Positions 26,351 to 35,778 of a stretch of 64,000 nt of DNA are shown here, one piece after another. Made by a program: the position numbers and the translations under genes. Location: NCBI GenBank assembly GCA_964423615.1, contig CAYRFQ010000011.1, positions 1-64,000 of the forward strand. The letters run 5' to 3'. The number at the start of each line of letters is the position of its first letter. The first letter of the stretch is position 1. The stretch is from CAYRFQ01 sp964423615 (GTDB taxonomy: Bacteria; Planctomycetota; Planctomycetia; Gemmatales; Gemmataceae). The notes under the pieces are model-generated. The model searched no databases. It had not been told where the DNA came from and was given only the letters and a program-made list of their open reading frames with translations.

Positions 26351-26582
26351 ACTCGAAGACTTGAAACGCCGATCCTTGTTTCGGGCTCCATCTGAAAAAG
26401 CAAGAGATCGAAATGAAAGTCAGAGACTTGAGGTCGAGGCCTGGATGTCTTTTGAGGTCGTTCCACCCGGAAACACGCCCCCAAGGACTGCCAGGGACAT
26501 AAGTTTCTAATACCTTATGATGAGGTAATTCAAAGGATAGTTCGGAAATTGTCCCACGTTTCAAGCTAACAGAAACCATGCC

Positions 26583-27575
26583 ATGCAAACCACCCAACTA
26601 GGCCAGACGGGCTTGACCGTTTCCCGCATTGGCCTTGGACTCGCCGCCCTTGGTCGTCCTGGGTATATCAATCTAGGCCACTGCCAAGATTTGACCTCCC
26701 ACGACGTCGCAGCCATGGAAGCCCACACCCACGAAGTCCTCGACACGGCCTGGGAAGCCGGCATCCGTTACTTCGACGCCGCTCGTTCTTACGGCCGGGC
26801 CGAAGCGTTTCTGGCCAGTTGGCTCCAATCTCGCAAAATTGGGTCGGAAAAAGTAACGGTTGGTTCTAAATGGGGATACACCTATACAGCCAACTGGCAG
26901 GTGGAAGCCAAAAAACACGAAGTCAAAGAACACACCCTTCCGGTACTCCAAAGACAGGTCGCGGAAACATTCGAATTGTTGGGCGAGTATCTCGACCTCT
27001 ACCAAATCCACTCGGCGACACTCGACACAGGTGTGCTGGAAGATACCACTGTGTTGTGCGAATTAGCACAGTGGAAAGAGCGTGGGCTCAAAATTGGTCT
27101 GTCGTTGAGCGGCCCTGAACAAAAAGAAACGCTCGAGAAAGCCATGGAGGTGCAGGTCAACGGAATACGCTTGTTCGATTGTGTCCAAGCGACCTGGAAT
27201 ATCCTCGAACCTTCAGTGGGAGAGGTTCTTAAGAAAGCTCATGATTCCGGAATGGGCGTTATTGTCAAAGAAACGCTCGCCAACGGGCGGTTAACCTCTC
27301 GCAATCAAATGCCGGAGTTCGCCGCAAAACGAAACAGACTGCAGGAAATCGCAGAACGTCATAATGTTGGCATCGATGCGATAGCACTTGGTGCGGTTTT
27401 GAGACATCCCTGGGCCAATCTAGTTCTGACTGGAGCGGCAGCATCAACACATCTCCACGCCAATTTGGCAGCCCTTGAGGTCAATTTTCGTCAGGAAGAA
27501 TTCACAATCCTCGAGGGATTGGCTGAATCTCCTTCCGAGTATTGGCAAACACGTGCAAACTTGGAATGGAACTAA
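26583..27575 (+). CDS. aldo/keto reductase
   Basis: A 330-residue AKR-fold protein. Start LGQTGLTVSRIGLGLAALG, then YFDAARSYG carrying the catalytic Asp and Tyr, the Lys in GSKWGY, and LDLYQIHSAT with the His. The C-terminal NADPH region is weaker than in classical members (ALGAVLRHPWANLVLTGAA). It should reduce a carbonyl using NAD(P)H; the substrate is unknown. It stands alone between repeat-containing spacers. Confidence 0.88.
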   Translation: MQTTQLGQTGLTVSRIGLGLAALGRPGYINLGHCQDLTSHDVAAMEAHTHEVLDTAWEAGIRYFDAARSYGRAEAFLASWLQSRKIGSEKVTVGSKWGYTYTANWQVEAKKHEVKEHTLPVLQRQVAETFELLGEYLDLYQIHSATLDTGVLEDTTVLCELAQWKERGLKIGLSLSGPEQKETLEKAMEVQVNGIRLFDCVQATWNILEPSVGEVLKKAHDSGMGVIVKETLANGRLTSRNQMPEFAAKRNRLQEIAERHNVGIDAIALGAVLRHPWANLVLTGAAASTHLHANLAALEVNFRQEEFTILEGLAESPSEYWQTRANLEWN

Positions 27576-27770
27576 CGCAGTTTGAAACACATTGTGCTAT
27601 TTTGCGCCACCAATTCCACCCGTAACCACACCCTGGTGCGTAAATGTTACACATTCCTTGTAGAATTGTACAATTGGCAAACTGTCCGATGGGAATGAAA
27701 AATCCAGTCAGGAAATATAAATTTATGGTGGGTAAAGACTTGTGGAAAAACACGATGTTAGATAGAGAAC

Positions 27771-27787
27771 TTGGCACGTTCTGTGCC
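27771..27787 (+). promoter_or_regulatory. candidate sigma54 promoter
   Basis: TTGGCACG then four bases then GTGCC. The invariant GG (27773-27774) and GC (27785-27786) are exactly ten bases apart, as sigma54 promoters require, with one mismatch in the -12 box. Transcription would start near 27798. No coding gene lies directly downstream. Confidence 0.55.
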
Positions 27788-27797
27788 TAATATAGAA

Positions 27798-28078
27798 GTG
27801 ACCTATCTGTAACAATCAGAAGTGACGGTCATGGATGGATATGTTCGTTACTGTAATCTCAATGCCTATCCCCCGATGGTATTGAAATGACCGTAACGAA
27901 TTGAAGATTGAGAGTTGAGTGAGAGTTCCCCCGACTTCTCACTCGGAATGCTTCTCGAAGTTCAATTAAGTATGCATCCGCAGTCTAGCTTCTGCATTCC
28001 TTAATCACACCTAACGACCCAACTCAATCCGCATTCCACTCAAACCCCTGCTCTCAAGCAGGGGTCTCTTTTTTTATC
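27798..28078 (+). ncRNA. candidate structured noncoding RNA
   Basis: The stretch lies between a sigma54-like promoter and an intrinsic terminator and has no plausible reading frame. It is rich in exact inverted repeats: a hairpin 27859-27870/27875-27885 with a CCCC loop, 27917-27924/27937-27944 (eight perfect pairs, C-rich loop), 27844-27851/27893-27900 (eight pairs), 27825-27832/27887-27894 (eight pairs, sharing two bases with the previous stem, so alternatives), 27899-27905/27961-27967, and 27945-27951/27994-28000. The C-rich loops could bind G-rich sites such as ribosome binding sites. It does not match tmRNA, RNase P, SRP or 6S RNA by signature. Size about 280 nt. Confidence 0.55.
28045..28075 (+). 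terminator. intrinsic terminator of the candidate RNA
   Basis: CCCCTGC (28045-28051) and GCAGGGG (28058-28064) pair perfectly around a six-base loop, followed by TCTC and a run of seven T. Confidence 0.9.
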
Positions 28079-28654
28079 AAGAGGATTAGATACTACCACA
28101 GATCATCGGCATGCAAAATGAATTTTTTCAAAGTATTTGAACTTTTTTTGAATACAAGCGCGAACTTTTCGCTCTGTGCTTCTGCAAATTCACCAATTCC
28201 CGAAAACTCACCGAGAATAGATCGCACACCATCGACCTGATTTAACATCCTCCATCTTTCTCAATCGGTGCAGACAACGCAATCGATCCAGCTCACAAAG
28301 TGGACACGCGGAGTTCTTCCAACTGCGAGGCCATCAGCAATTTTTGAGGTTCGATCTTGTTTCCGTTTTGCAGTGTTCGTTTCACATCCCCGCTTATGAA
28401 ACTTTTGTCGAATGCCTGGAAGAAAGCACGCTTCGGTTAATGACCTGATTCCATTCGGTTGAAAACAGACCATGCCTGTTGGTTGGAAAATCCGAAACTC
28501 TGTGTGAGGGAATTGTCGCACTTGGATCGTTACGGATATCAACTATCCCTCTCCCTCGAAGGACTCAGCCCCTTGGGTGTAACCACACACCCTTGGAATG
28601 TCCTCGCCTTCGAAGGACGCCACACCAAGGATTGACGCCAAGAAAGGTCTATTC
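28079..28654. other. spacer upstream of the BBP7 gene
   Basis: About 575 bases, AT-rich at first, without a gene I can support. A GGGTGT/ACACCC hairpin lies near 28575-28595, shortly before the ribosome binding site of the next gene. Confidence 0.45.
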
Positions 28655-30118
28655 ATGAAACACGTCTTGGTCACTTTGGTGACATTGACGGTCGCCACGG
28701 TGGTAACTCACGCCCAAGCTCCAGACTCGATCTTCACCACGCCTGTGCTTCCGACGCCCGTTCAGAAGCAGCAGGGAGAACTGGAGTATGAACCCTTCCC
28801 GTTGGAGTCACCTCCCACCGGGACCAACGCCAAGAAAGCCATACAGACCTCACCTAAAGAAAACTGTAAAAATTGTAAGAAAATTCCGAAGTCGACACCC
28901 GAACCCGGTTCACACAATTATTCTCAGGCTCCCAAAGGGATCGAAGACGTCCTCATCTCGTCTCCACAAATCCACTCGCCGAAGTCGAAATGGCAATGCG
29001 TTGGCGACAAATGCTCCCAAGTCGTCGAAGGCTACTTCCCCGCAATTCCCAAGCGTGTTTCTTGCATGCCTCGTTTTTACGGAGAAGCTGAGTACTTGCT
29101 CTGGTGGATTCGAGACCAAGATCTTCCTCCTTTGGTGACAGGAACGAACTTGACGCCCGGCCAGATTGGAACGACTCCATTTCCTGGTCGGGTCAATTCT
29201 CCTGGCACACAACTGCTGTTGGGAGGTGGCGAAGATCTCGAATCCTCGTTTTTCCACGGGGTTCGTGGGACGTTCGGGTATGGACTCCCTCGGTGGGGAC
29301 TGGGAATTGAAGCCACAGGTTTTTATATTCCTGAGCAGCGTCATATTTTCTCGGTGAATTCTCCAGGGAACCCGGGGCTATTCCGACCATTCTTGGCAGG
29401 CCCTGCAAGCGACCCGAGGGCCTTGCCGATTGCGACGCCGTCGAACATTCCGGGAATCAACCTCGGGCCGGCTGCTGGCTCGATCGATGTGGTCAACTCG
29501 ACCGAGCTATATGGCGGCGAGGCCAACATCCGCAAAAATCTCCTTTGCAGTTGCAACCATTCTTTGGATGTCATTGGCGGTTTCCGTTACTTAAACCTGG
29601 AAGAAAACCTCCACATCGTGTCTACCTCGGCCTTTTTGAATACCGGAATGAGCGTCACGTCGGAGGACACATTTTCCACCCGCAACGAGTTCTACGGTGG
29701 AAACTTGGGAATGCGTTACACATTACGCAAGGGCCGCTGGGTCTTGACGTTCGACGGGAAAGTTGGCTTCGGCGTCATGAACCAAACAGTCCTCCTCAAC
29801 GGATTGACGACCACAACGAACAACGGTCAAACGAATACCGTTTCGGGCGGGTTGCTCACCTCGGGGGCCAACCTGGGACGGGTTGACGATGACGAATTCA
29901 TCGTCATGCCCGAAGGCTCCATCCGCTTGGGATATCAACTAACTCGACGTCTCAGTGGCTACGTGGGGTACAACTTTTTATACATCAGCAGTGTGGTTCG
30001 CCCGTCCGAACAAGCGAGCCTCCCTGTTGACATACCCGGTCCTCCAGATAACTTTCCAGTTCGAGACACCGATTTTTGGGCCCAAGGTCTGACGTTCGGA
30101 CTCCAGTTCCGCTACTAG
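28655..30118 (+). CDS. BBP7-family outer-membrane beta-barrel protein
   Basis: A 487-residue exported protein. The ATG at 28655 gives a clean signal peptide (MKHVLVTLVTLTVATVVTHAQA) with AAAGG upstream. After a Pro-rich linker with a CKNCKK motif, the barrel starts at YGEAEYLLWWIRDQ and follows the planctomycete BBP7 pattern: FHGVRGTFGYGLPRWGLGIEATGFY, IGGFRYLNLEEN, FYGGNLGMRYTL and a final aromatic strand ending in FRY. It probably forms a surface barrel; whether it is a pore is unknown. Confidence 0.88.
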   Translation: MKHVLVTLVTLTVATVVTHAQAPDSIFTTPVLPTPVQKQQGELEYEPFPLESPPTGTNAKKAIQTSPKENCKNCKKIPKSTPEPGSHNYSQAPKGIEDVLISSPQIHSPKSKWQCVGDKCSQVVEGYFPAIPKRVSCMPRFYGEAEYLLWWIRDQDLPPLVTGTNLTPGQIGTTPFPGRVNSPGTQLLLGGGEDLESSFFHGVRGTFGYGLPRWGLGIEATGFYIPEQRHIFSVNSPGNPGLFRPFLAGPASDPRALPIATPSNIPGINLGPAAGSIDVVNSTELYGGEANIRKNLLCSCNHSLDVIGGFRYLNLEENLHIVSTSAFLNTGMSVTSEDTFSTRNEFYGGNLGMRYTLRKGRWVLTFDGKVGFGVMNQTVLLNGLTTTTNNGQTNTVSGGLLTSGANLGRVDDDEFIVMPEGSIRLGYQLTRRLSGYVGYNFLYISSVVRPSEQASLPVDIPGPPDNFPVRDTDFWAQGLTFGLQFRY

Positions 30119-30181
30119 AGCATTTCACGGTTGTATTGGGTACAGTTTTTCGTTTTCAAAGTCCTTCTCCCCTGGGACGGT

Positions 30182-30316
30182 CGGCGAAACAAGTGTCGTG
30201 TTTTCGATTCTCAGCGCCGAAGGGGCGATAGATCCTAACCGTGGGTGTAAACCCACCGAACTCAAAGAACCAACACAATCACGACTCTTATTCATCCGAC
30301 CACCCGAGGGAGAAGG
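30182..30316. repeat. dispersed repeat family A, copy 3
   Basis: Begins GGCGAAACAAGTGTCGTG and continues with GCCGAAGGGGCGATAGAT, an AACCGTGGGTGT/ACCCACCG hairpin and CCAACACAATCACGAC. It is close to the 6573 copy. The spacer 30119-30788 has no gene; it also holds a tandem repeat and a terminator. Confidence 0.8.
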
Positions 30317-30326
30317 CCCCCAACCC

Positions 30327-30389
30327 GAGCGAAGCGGGAATCATAGCGAGCGAAGCGGGAATCATAGCGAGCGAAGCGGGAATCATAGC
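30327..30389. repeat. three tandem 21-bp units
   Basis: A 21-base unit starting GAGCGAAGCGGGAATCATA occurs three times without change. Its core is shared with the 25-base tandem units at 6771-6820. Confidence 0.9.
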
Positions 30390-30564
30390 GGAACCGGAAG
30401 GGTTCCGGAGGAATACTATCTCGAGAAGGGCTCTTGGGCTTGAGAAGTTCTCAGGCTCAAGACCTCGGCGACTTCGAACTGTAACACGAATAGGAACCGC
30501 TCCAAGAATCTTGAGTCGAATTGAATCGGATTCGGAAAAGCTGTCCCTTGGAACGCCCTCGACG

Positions 30565-30598
30565 AAAGGTCTTTGCCAGCTGGCAAAGACCTTTTTTT
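30565..30598 (+). terminator. perfect-palindrome intrinsic terminator
   Basis: Bases 30565-30594 form an exact palindrome of 30 bases centred on CAGCTG, followed by T residues to 30598. It works equally well on either strand by symmetry (A run before, T run after). It separates the BBP7 gene from the YCF48-type gene. Confidence 0.85.
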
Positions 30599-30788
30599 CG
30601 TGTTTCTCCTCCAACGTTACCGGAGCAAGCGAGCCACGAACCGCGTAGCCGTTGCAAGATCCAGAGTTCCTTCCCCCCGTCATTTCGTCTTGACCCATTT
30701 CGACAATCTCCCGATGATCTGACCGCGAAAACGCAGCCACGGCCATCCAAGTTCGTGAGCCGACGGAACCGAGAAAAAGGGATCATCC

Positions 30789-33700
30789 ATGTCACAGAAC
30801 CGCCTCCACGCGGGCGTATGCGTCTATTTGTTGCTCCTGGGGACCGCCCCCGGGACTGAGGCTCGCGCCCAACAAAATAAGACCCAAAGCGACCCTGTCT
30901 CTCAATCCCAACGAGCCGGAAACAAGTCCAAAGCCCCCAAACAGCTCGACTTTCTAGCCAACTCGGACGCCCACGAACAACGGTTTTTCGACGACGCCAC
31001 TTTGCACGCCGTTCAGTTCTTGCCCAACGCCAAACAAGGTTGGGCTGTGGGCGACGAAGGCGTCGTGTGGCATACCGTCGATGGAGGCAAAGTGTGGGCC
31101 CGACAACCTACCGGGACGCGGGCTTCGTTGCGGAGCGTTTGCTTTTTGAATGCCAACGTGGGCTGGATCGTCGGCCGCGAAGAACTCCCCACCAAAGGCA
31201 TGAGTACCGGAGTGATCTTGTACACCCGCGACGGTGGCGCGAATTGGACTCGATTCCTCGAAAACGAAATGCCGGGCATGAACCGCATCCGATTCATCGA
31301 TGGCAAGACCGGCTTCCTGATGGGTGACGCCACGTCTCGATTTCCCTCGGGTTTGTACAAGACGACGACTGGTGGGAGGGACTGGCGAAAGGTCGGCGGA
31401 ACCCGAGCGACGAGTTGGCTCGATGGCGATTTCGACAAGGCCGACGTCGGAGCCCTCGTCGGTGAGTGGAGCCAAATGGCAAAACTCCGACAAAGCGGTG
31501 TAATCGGCGTCAAGCCCGAACGGCTGGAAGGTCGGAGCATTCGAGCCATTCGGATGTTCGACAACAAACACACTGTGGCCGTCGGCGACGGTGGATTCGT
31601 GCTCCTGAGCCAAACGAAGGGGAGTGGATGGGCACTGGCCAAAACTAAACTCTCGGATCAAGTCAAAAAGAACATCGACTTTCGAGCCGTTGACGCGCTC
31701 GCCAACCAGATTTGGGTCGTGGGCCGTCCTGGCTCGGTCGTTTTCCATTCGCGAGATTCCGGTGAGACGTGGACTTTCCACAAAACAGATCACCCTTTGC
31801 CTTTGAACGGTATTTATTTCATCGACGGTCGGCGAGGGTGGGCCGTGGGTGAACTGGGAAGCATTTTGGTCACCAAGGACGGTGGCCGCACATGGAAGGT
31901 GCAACGCCAAGGAGGGCGGCGCACCTCCCTTTTATTCGCACACGCCGATGCTCGGTCGGTGCCCCTCGAGACGATCGTTCGTCTCGGCCGAGAAGATGGG
32001 TTCTTGATCGCCGGAATCCGGGTCGTGGCCTCCGACTCGAAGTCGGCACCCCAAGAGAACGTCCAGGATCGCAATCGTTTTGCTGCCGCAGTTCGAAGGG
32101 CCGGAGGGGCAACCGGCGAAATGCTCTGGCAGTTCCCGTTACCCGAGTATTTCTCAGGCGCGAAGGCCAGCGACATCATGAACTACTGGAACCGCATGCA
32201 CGACTACGAGGCCCCCAACCAGATGTTGCGGCAACTCGTGCTCGCGCTGCGGATGTGGCGACCCAACGTTGTGGTCACAGACGGACCAAGCGAAACGGGC
32301 GGCAACGGTGTCCCTCAACAGGCCGCACGGTCCATCGTTCACGAAGCCATGCGCCGAGCCTACAACCTGGCCGCCGATCCCAAACAATTCCCGGAACAAA
32401 TTCAAGTCCTCGGCTTGCAGCCCTGGAAGGCTTCCAAGATCTATTCCGTTTGGCCAACCAAGAAGGGCTCGCACGTCGTCATCGACGCCATGCAGATCGG
32501 ACGGCGGTTGATGGGTACGCCCCAAGACACGGCTTCGGTAGCCTTACCGCTGATTGCCAAAAAGGACGATGAAATTCCATCGAGTCGTTTCTTCCAATTG
32601 GTCGGCTCTCACATCGAAGGCGCCAAAGATTTTCGTACTCTGATGGCAGGCGTCGAGGGCGAGGCCGACAAGGGGGGACGTCGATATCTCCTTCCCCTGA
32701 CCCAAACAGCGGCCTTCAAGAAAGCCGTGGGAGATCACAGGGCCCTGCGGAATCTCATTCGGAATCCGAAGGCCGGACTGTCCGATCCGTCGAAGGTCGT
32801 TGGGCAACTGAAGCCAATTCTGGAGAGCTTGCCCCGTGACGTTGGAGCTGCGGCCGTTTACAGCATCGGCCGTGACTACGCCCGTAAAGGCCAATGGCTA
32901 CTGACGCAAGAAACGTACCTGGCGATGGTCAGCGAGTATCCCTTACACCCTTTGACGACGTCGGCCTACCGATGGCTCATACAACACAACACGAGTAGCG
33001 AAGTCCTTCGACGCTACGAGCTACAGCAATACATCAAGAAAGGCTACGCCGAATGGTCCAAACCACGAGATCTAGATTCGAAGCAACCAACTCCCCGCCA
33101 GACACCCAAGGGCTTACCCAAAGGTTTGCGAAAGAGCCCAATCGTCAAGGCCCCCCAACCGGAGGTCAACGGCCACGTCCAGACGACGTTCTTGACCAAC
33201 CAAGCTGACCTGAAAAAACAGTACCTGCAGAGTCGCACTTTTGCCCAAAAACTTTGGCAGATGGGGTCCATCTTTGGACGCGATCCAGCCATCCTCTTCA
33301 GCATCCAGTCGATGCGGCGACGCGTCGGCGAAGTCAGCGCGACGAGCAAGTGGTATAGCAACTATGCGTCGATTCACATGAAAAGTCCGTGGCAGCGGGC
33401 CGCCGCCGCCGAAGACTGGTTGTCCCACCGGAAAGGCATCCCGCCAAAGACGTTGGTCGCCTGCATCCATTCCAGCAAGAAGCCTTACCTGGATGGCAAA
33501 TTCGACGATCCTTGTTGGAAACAATTTCCACCAGCGACACTCCAAAATGCTGTCCGCACGACTCTTCAGACGTCCGGACCCTCCGCCTACGCCGACACGA
33601 CCCAAACCCACCAGACGGAAGTGAGACTCGCTTACGATCACGCCTTCTTGTATGTGGCCCTTCGGTGCACGCACCCGGCCAAACACCACGTCCCGCCTGC

Positions 33701-34142
33701 GAAAGTCCGGCCGCGGGATGCCGACCTGACTGGATTCGACCGCGTGCGGATCATGCTGGATTTGGACCGGGACTATTCGACGTACTTTTGCTTCGAAGTC
33801 GATCAAAGGGGGTGCGCTCGAGAAGATTGTTGGGGAGATGCCAAGTGGAATCCACAATGGTTCTTGGCCATGCGAAGTACCAAGACGTCGTGGAACGTCG
33901 AAGCAGCGATCCCGTTGGGGCAACTCACCGGTCAACGCATCGGACCAGGCGATTGTTGGGCGGGTAACGTTGTGCGAGTTTTGCCTCGTCGTGGAGTCCA
34001 GGCCCTATCCGGTCCGACCGGCTCGAAACGACAACCGCAGGGCATGGGTTTGGTTCTCTTCGAAGAGAACCCTGCGAACGTACGACAGCGGTCATCGACA
34101 GTCGTAACTCCAGGTGATACACTGACAGCTGGACGGAAATAA
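30789..34142 (+). CDS. secreted YCF48-repeat protein with C-terminal CBM9-like domain
   Basis: A 1117-residue exported protein. After the signal peptide (about residues 1-27), residues 50-370 hold BNR/YCF48-type propeller repeats: GWAVGDEGVVWHTVDGGKVW, YTRDGGANWTRF, FHSRDSGETWTF and VTKDGGRTWKV. A middle part of about 350 residues resembles PIG-L-type or other alpha/beta sequence without clear motif, then a tetratricopeptide-like helical part. Residues 900-1090 (CIHSSKKPYLDGKFDDPCW, YDHAFLYVALRC, FDRVRIMLDLDRDYSTYF) match the CBM9/DOMON-like sugar or haem binding fold. It is probably a surface or periplasmic binding protein. Confidence 0.8.
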   Translation: MSQNRLHAGVCVYLLLLGTAPGTEARAQQNKTQSDPVSQSQRAGNKSKAPKQLDFLANSDAHEQRFFDDATLHAVQFLPNAKQGWAVGDEGVVWHTVDGGKVWARQPTGTRASLRSVCFLNANVGWIVGREELPTKGMSTGVILYTRDGGANWTRFLENEMPGMNRIRFIDGKTGFLMGDATSRFPSGLYKTTTGGRDWRKVGGTRATSWLDGDFDKADVGALVGEWSQMAKLRQSGVIGVKPERLEGRSIRAIRMFDNKHTVAVGDGGFVLLSQTKGSGWALAKTKLSDQVKKNIDFRAVDALANQIWVVGRPGSVVFHSRDSGETWTFHKTDHPLPLNGIYFIDGRRGWAVGELGSILVTKDGGRTWKVQRQGGRRTSLLFAHADARSVPLETIVRLGREDGFLIAGIRVVASDSKSAPQENVQDRNRFAAAVRRAGGATGEMLWQFPLPEYFSGAKASDIMNYWNRMHDYEAPNQMLRQLVLALRMWRPNVVVTDGPSETGGNGVPQQAARSIVHEAMRRAYNLAADPKQFPEQIQVLGLQPWKASKIYSVWPTKKGSHVVIDAMQIGRRLMGTPQDTASVALPLIAKKDDEIPSSRFFQLVGSHIEGAKDFRTLMAGVEGEADKGGRRYLLPLTQTAAFKKAVGDHRALRNLIRNPKAGLSDPSKVVGQLKPILESLPRDVGAAAVYSIGRDYARKGQWLLTQETYLAMVSEYPLHPLTTSAYRWLIQHNTSSEVLRRYELQQYIKKGYAEWSKPRDLDSKQPTPRQTPKGLPKGLRKSPIVKAPQPEVNGHVQTTFLTNQADLKKQYLQSRTFAQKLWQMGSIFGRDPAILFSIQSMRRRVGEVSATSKWYSNYASIHMKSPWQRAAAAEDWLSHRKGIPPKTLVACIHSSKKPYLDGKFDDPCWKQFPPATLQNAVRTTLQTSGPSAYADTTQTHQTEVRLAYDHAFLYVALRCTHPAKHHVPPAKVRPRDADLTGFDRVRIMLDLDRDYSTYFCFEVDQRGCAREDCWGDAKWNPQWFLAMRSTKTSWNVEAAIPLGQLTGQRIGPGDCWAGNVVRVLPRRGVQALSGPTGSKRQPQGMGLVLFEENPANVRQRSSTVVTPGDTLTAGRK

Positions 34143-34491
34143 TGATAGTCCTTGCGGACTGCTAAGGTTGGATTGTTGTCGATGGACTGGCCCATGAGAA
34201 AACCACGCGTGAGGCCTCTCGGATCACCTTGACGTGCCGTTCACTATTTGGATCGCAGGTTAGACCGACTGGTGTCTTTGGTAGTGAAGGCTTTCCACCA
34301 CTTCCAAAGCAGCGGTTGTGACGTTTTGCATCCCCTAAATACGCCAGGGTTTCCAACAACCCACTAAGCGAGCATGGGAACCAGAAACGACCCGGCCAGT
34401 CACTCGGGATCCACCCTCGATTTGCTTTCGGCAACACCCACAACAATCTGACCTATGGCAGTCCGTCATCTCCTAACTTCACCACCTGCGC
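34143..34491. other. spacer with one imperfect hairpin
   Basis: About 350 bases without a gene. CTTTGGTAGTG and CACTTCCAAAG (near 34277-34311) pair in ten of eleven positions around a 12-base loop; no T run follows, so this is not a simple terminator. Confidence 0.45.
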
Positions 34492-35058
34492 ATGGCAACT
34501 TGGAACATCTTTTGGTATCTGTCTTTGGGAATTTCGGTCGGTGTTGTCAGTGGAGCGCTCGGAATCGGGGGTGGCGTCCTGCTCGTCCCGGCTCTCTTCT
34601 ATCTGTTCCAACAGCTGGAAGACATGGACCACCTTACGGCTGCCCGAGCTTCCCGGGGCACGGCCCTAGGAGCGCTCAGCCTGCCAGTCCTTCTCCCGGC
34701 GGCGTGGCAATACTTCTCCAGAGGTTGGGTGAATCTTCCGGCAGCGATCGTCGTTGCGGTCGGGTTGGTCGTGGGCAGCTATGTTGGTGGGAAATTGGGC
34801 ACGGTTGCCTGGGTTCCCAAGGAAGCCCTGAGGATCGGATTCGGGTTGCTGCTCGTATATCTAGGGGTACGCTATGTGCTTTCGACGGACCACGAAGTTC
34901 GGGATTTCGTCACTGCCCTGGCTGCAGTCGCCGCCGCGCTGGTTCTCTTCTGTGTCTTGAAACTTGTGGGAAGGTCCTACCATCGCACCACAATCAAGCG
35001 AGAACTCCAGAAGGCCAAGGATGACCCACCCCTTGACGAACCGGATTACTACATTTGA
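34492..35058 (+). CDS. TauE/SafE-family membrane protein, half-size
   Basis: A 188-residue protein with four hydrophobic segments. The opening GISVGVVSGALGIGGGVLLVPAL is the hallmark of the TauE/SafE family of sulfite or organo-acid exporters. Most members have about 250 residues and two such halves, so this one has a single half and would need to dimerise. It ends in a polar tail of about 25 residues. Substrate unknown. Confidence 0.85.
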   Translation: MATWNIFWYLSLGISVGVVSGALGIGGGVLLVPALFYLFQQLEDMDHLTAARASRGTALGALSLPVLLPAAWQYFSRGWVNLPAAIVVAVGLVVGSYVGGKLGTVAWVPKEALRIGFGLLLVYLGVRYVLSTDHEVRDFVTALAAVAAALVLFCVLKLVGRSYHRTTIKRELQKAKDDPPLDEPDYYI

Positions 35059-35778
35059 GCTCAAAATCAACCTCGTTGATTTCGAACTCGAAACTCGTTG
35101 CCCTTCAGTCGCTTTACACCTCATTTCGCTCTCATTTGGCCCTCTCGCCAGGGTCGTAGTCAGATACACGTCGGACTGAACCATAGTGCTCGAACGCCGA
35201 GCGTCGATGAACCATCCTTTTGCTCGAGCCGATCAGGTCAATACCTAGTGCCCTATCGCTGGACTCTCCCCAACTCCCCTATATTCTTTCAGGTCGTTCT
35301 GTGCTTGTTAACTCTCAGGCAGAATCCTAATTATCGTTACAGCCTGCACAACCCAAAAAATCAGCATTTCTACTGAATTTTTTTTACCAGAATGCCGAAT
35401 AAATTGATGTTTCGTGAGGATGGGGAGAACTTGAGATACTTGAACTGTCTCAAGACAGCTTACTCCGGGAGGAGTGAGACCGGATCGCCTTGGAAGAGGC
35501 TCGTCGTCGCTCGTGGGGTGCTTCAAGAGAGACTCATTCCGAAAACGACCTGAGGGCTTCCCCAAGCCACTTGGAGTCTGCTAGTTGGAGTCTGCTAACA
35601 AAGACCGTCTTCCGGTCAGTTTCAACGACACGCGCAGGTTAATGGAATCCCTGCGGAGCTTTGTCGCTCTGGAATACCAAGCCTTCGAGCCTCTCGCTGT
35701 GTTCAGGGAGTTCCAGAATCATCAAAAAGCCATGGCTGCCGAGGAAGGCATCCCTTTACGTTCCAAGGAGTCTGGACA
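35059..35778. other. long leader before the export lipoprotein gene
   Basis: About 720 bases without a supported gene. Two adjacent hairpins are visible near 35445-35475 (CTGTCT/AGACAG, then ACTCC/GGAGT with a GGGA loop). The 14-base direct repeat TTGGAGTCTGCTA occurs twice at 35572-35597. A TTG-start frame 35585-35782 overlaps the downstream ATG by four bases but lacks support. No known riboswitch pattern is recognised. Confidence 0.4.

Noticed and set aside
28085..28100. GGATTAGATAC, reminiscent of a 16S rRNA motif
   Set aside because: Isolated match with no flanking rRNA sequence.
30954..31910. 318-codon minus-strand frame inside the YCF48-type gene
   Set aside because: Shadow of the propeller coding region; no signal, motif or ribosome binding site.
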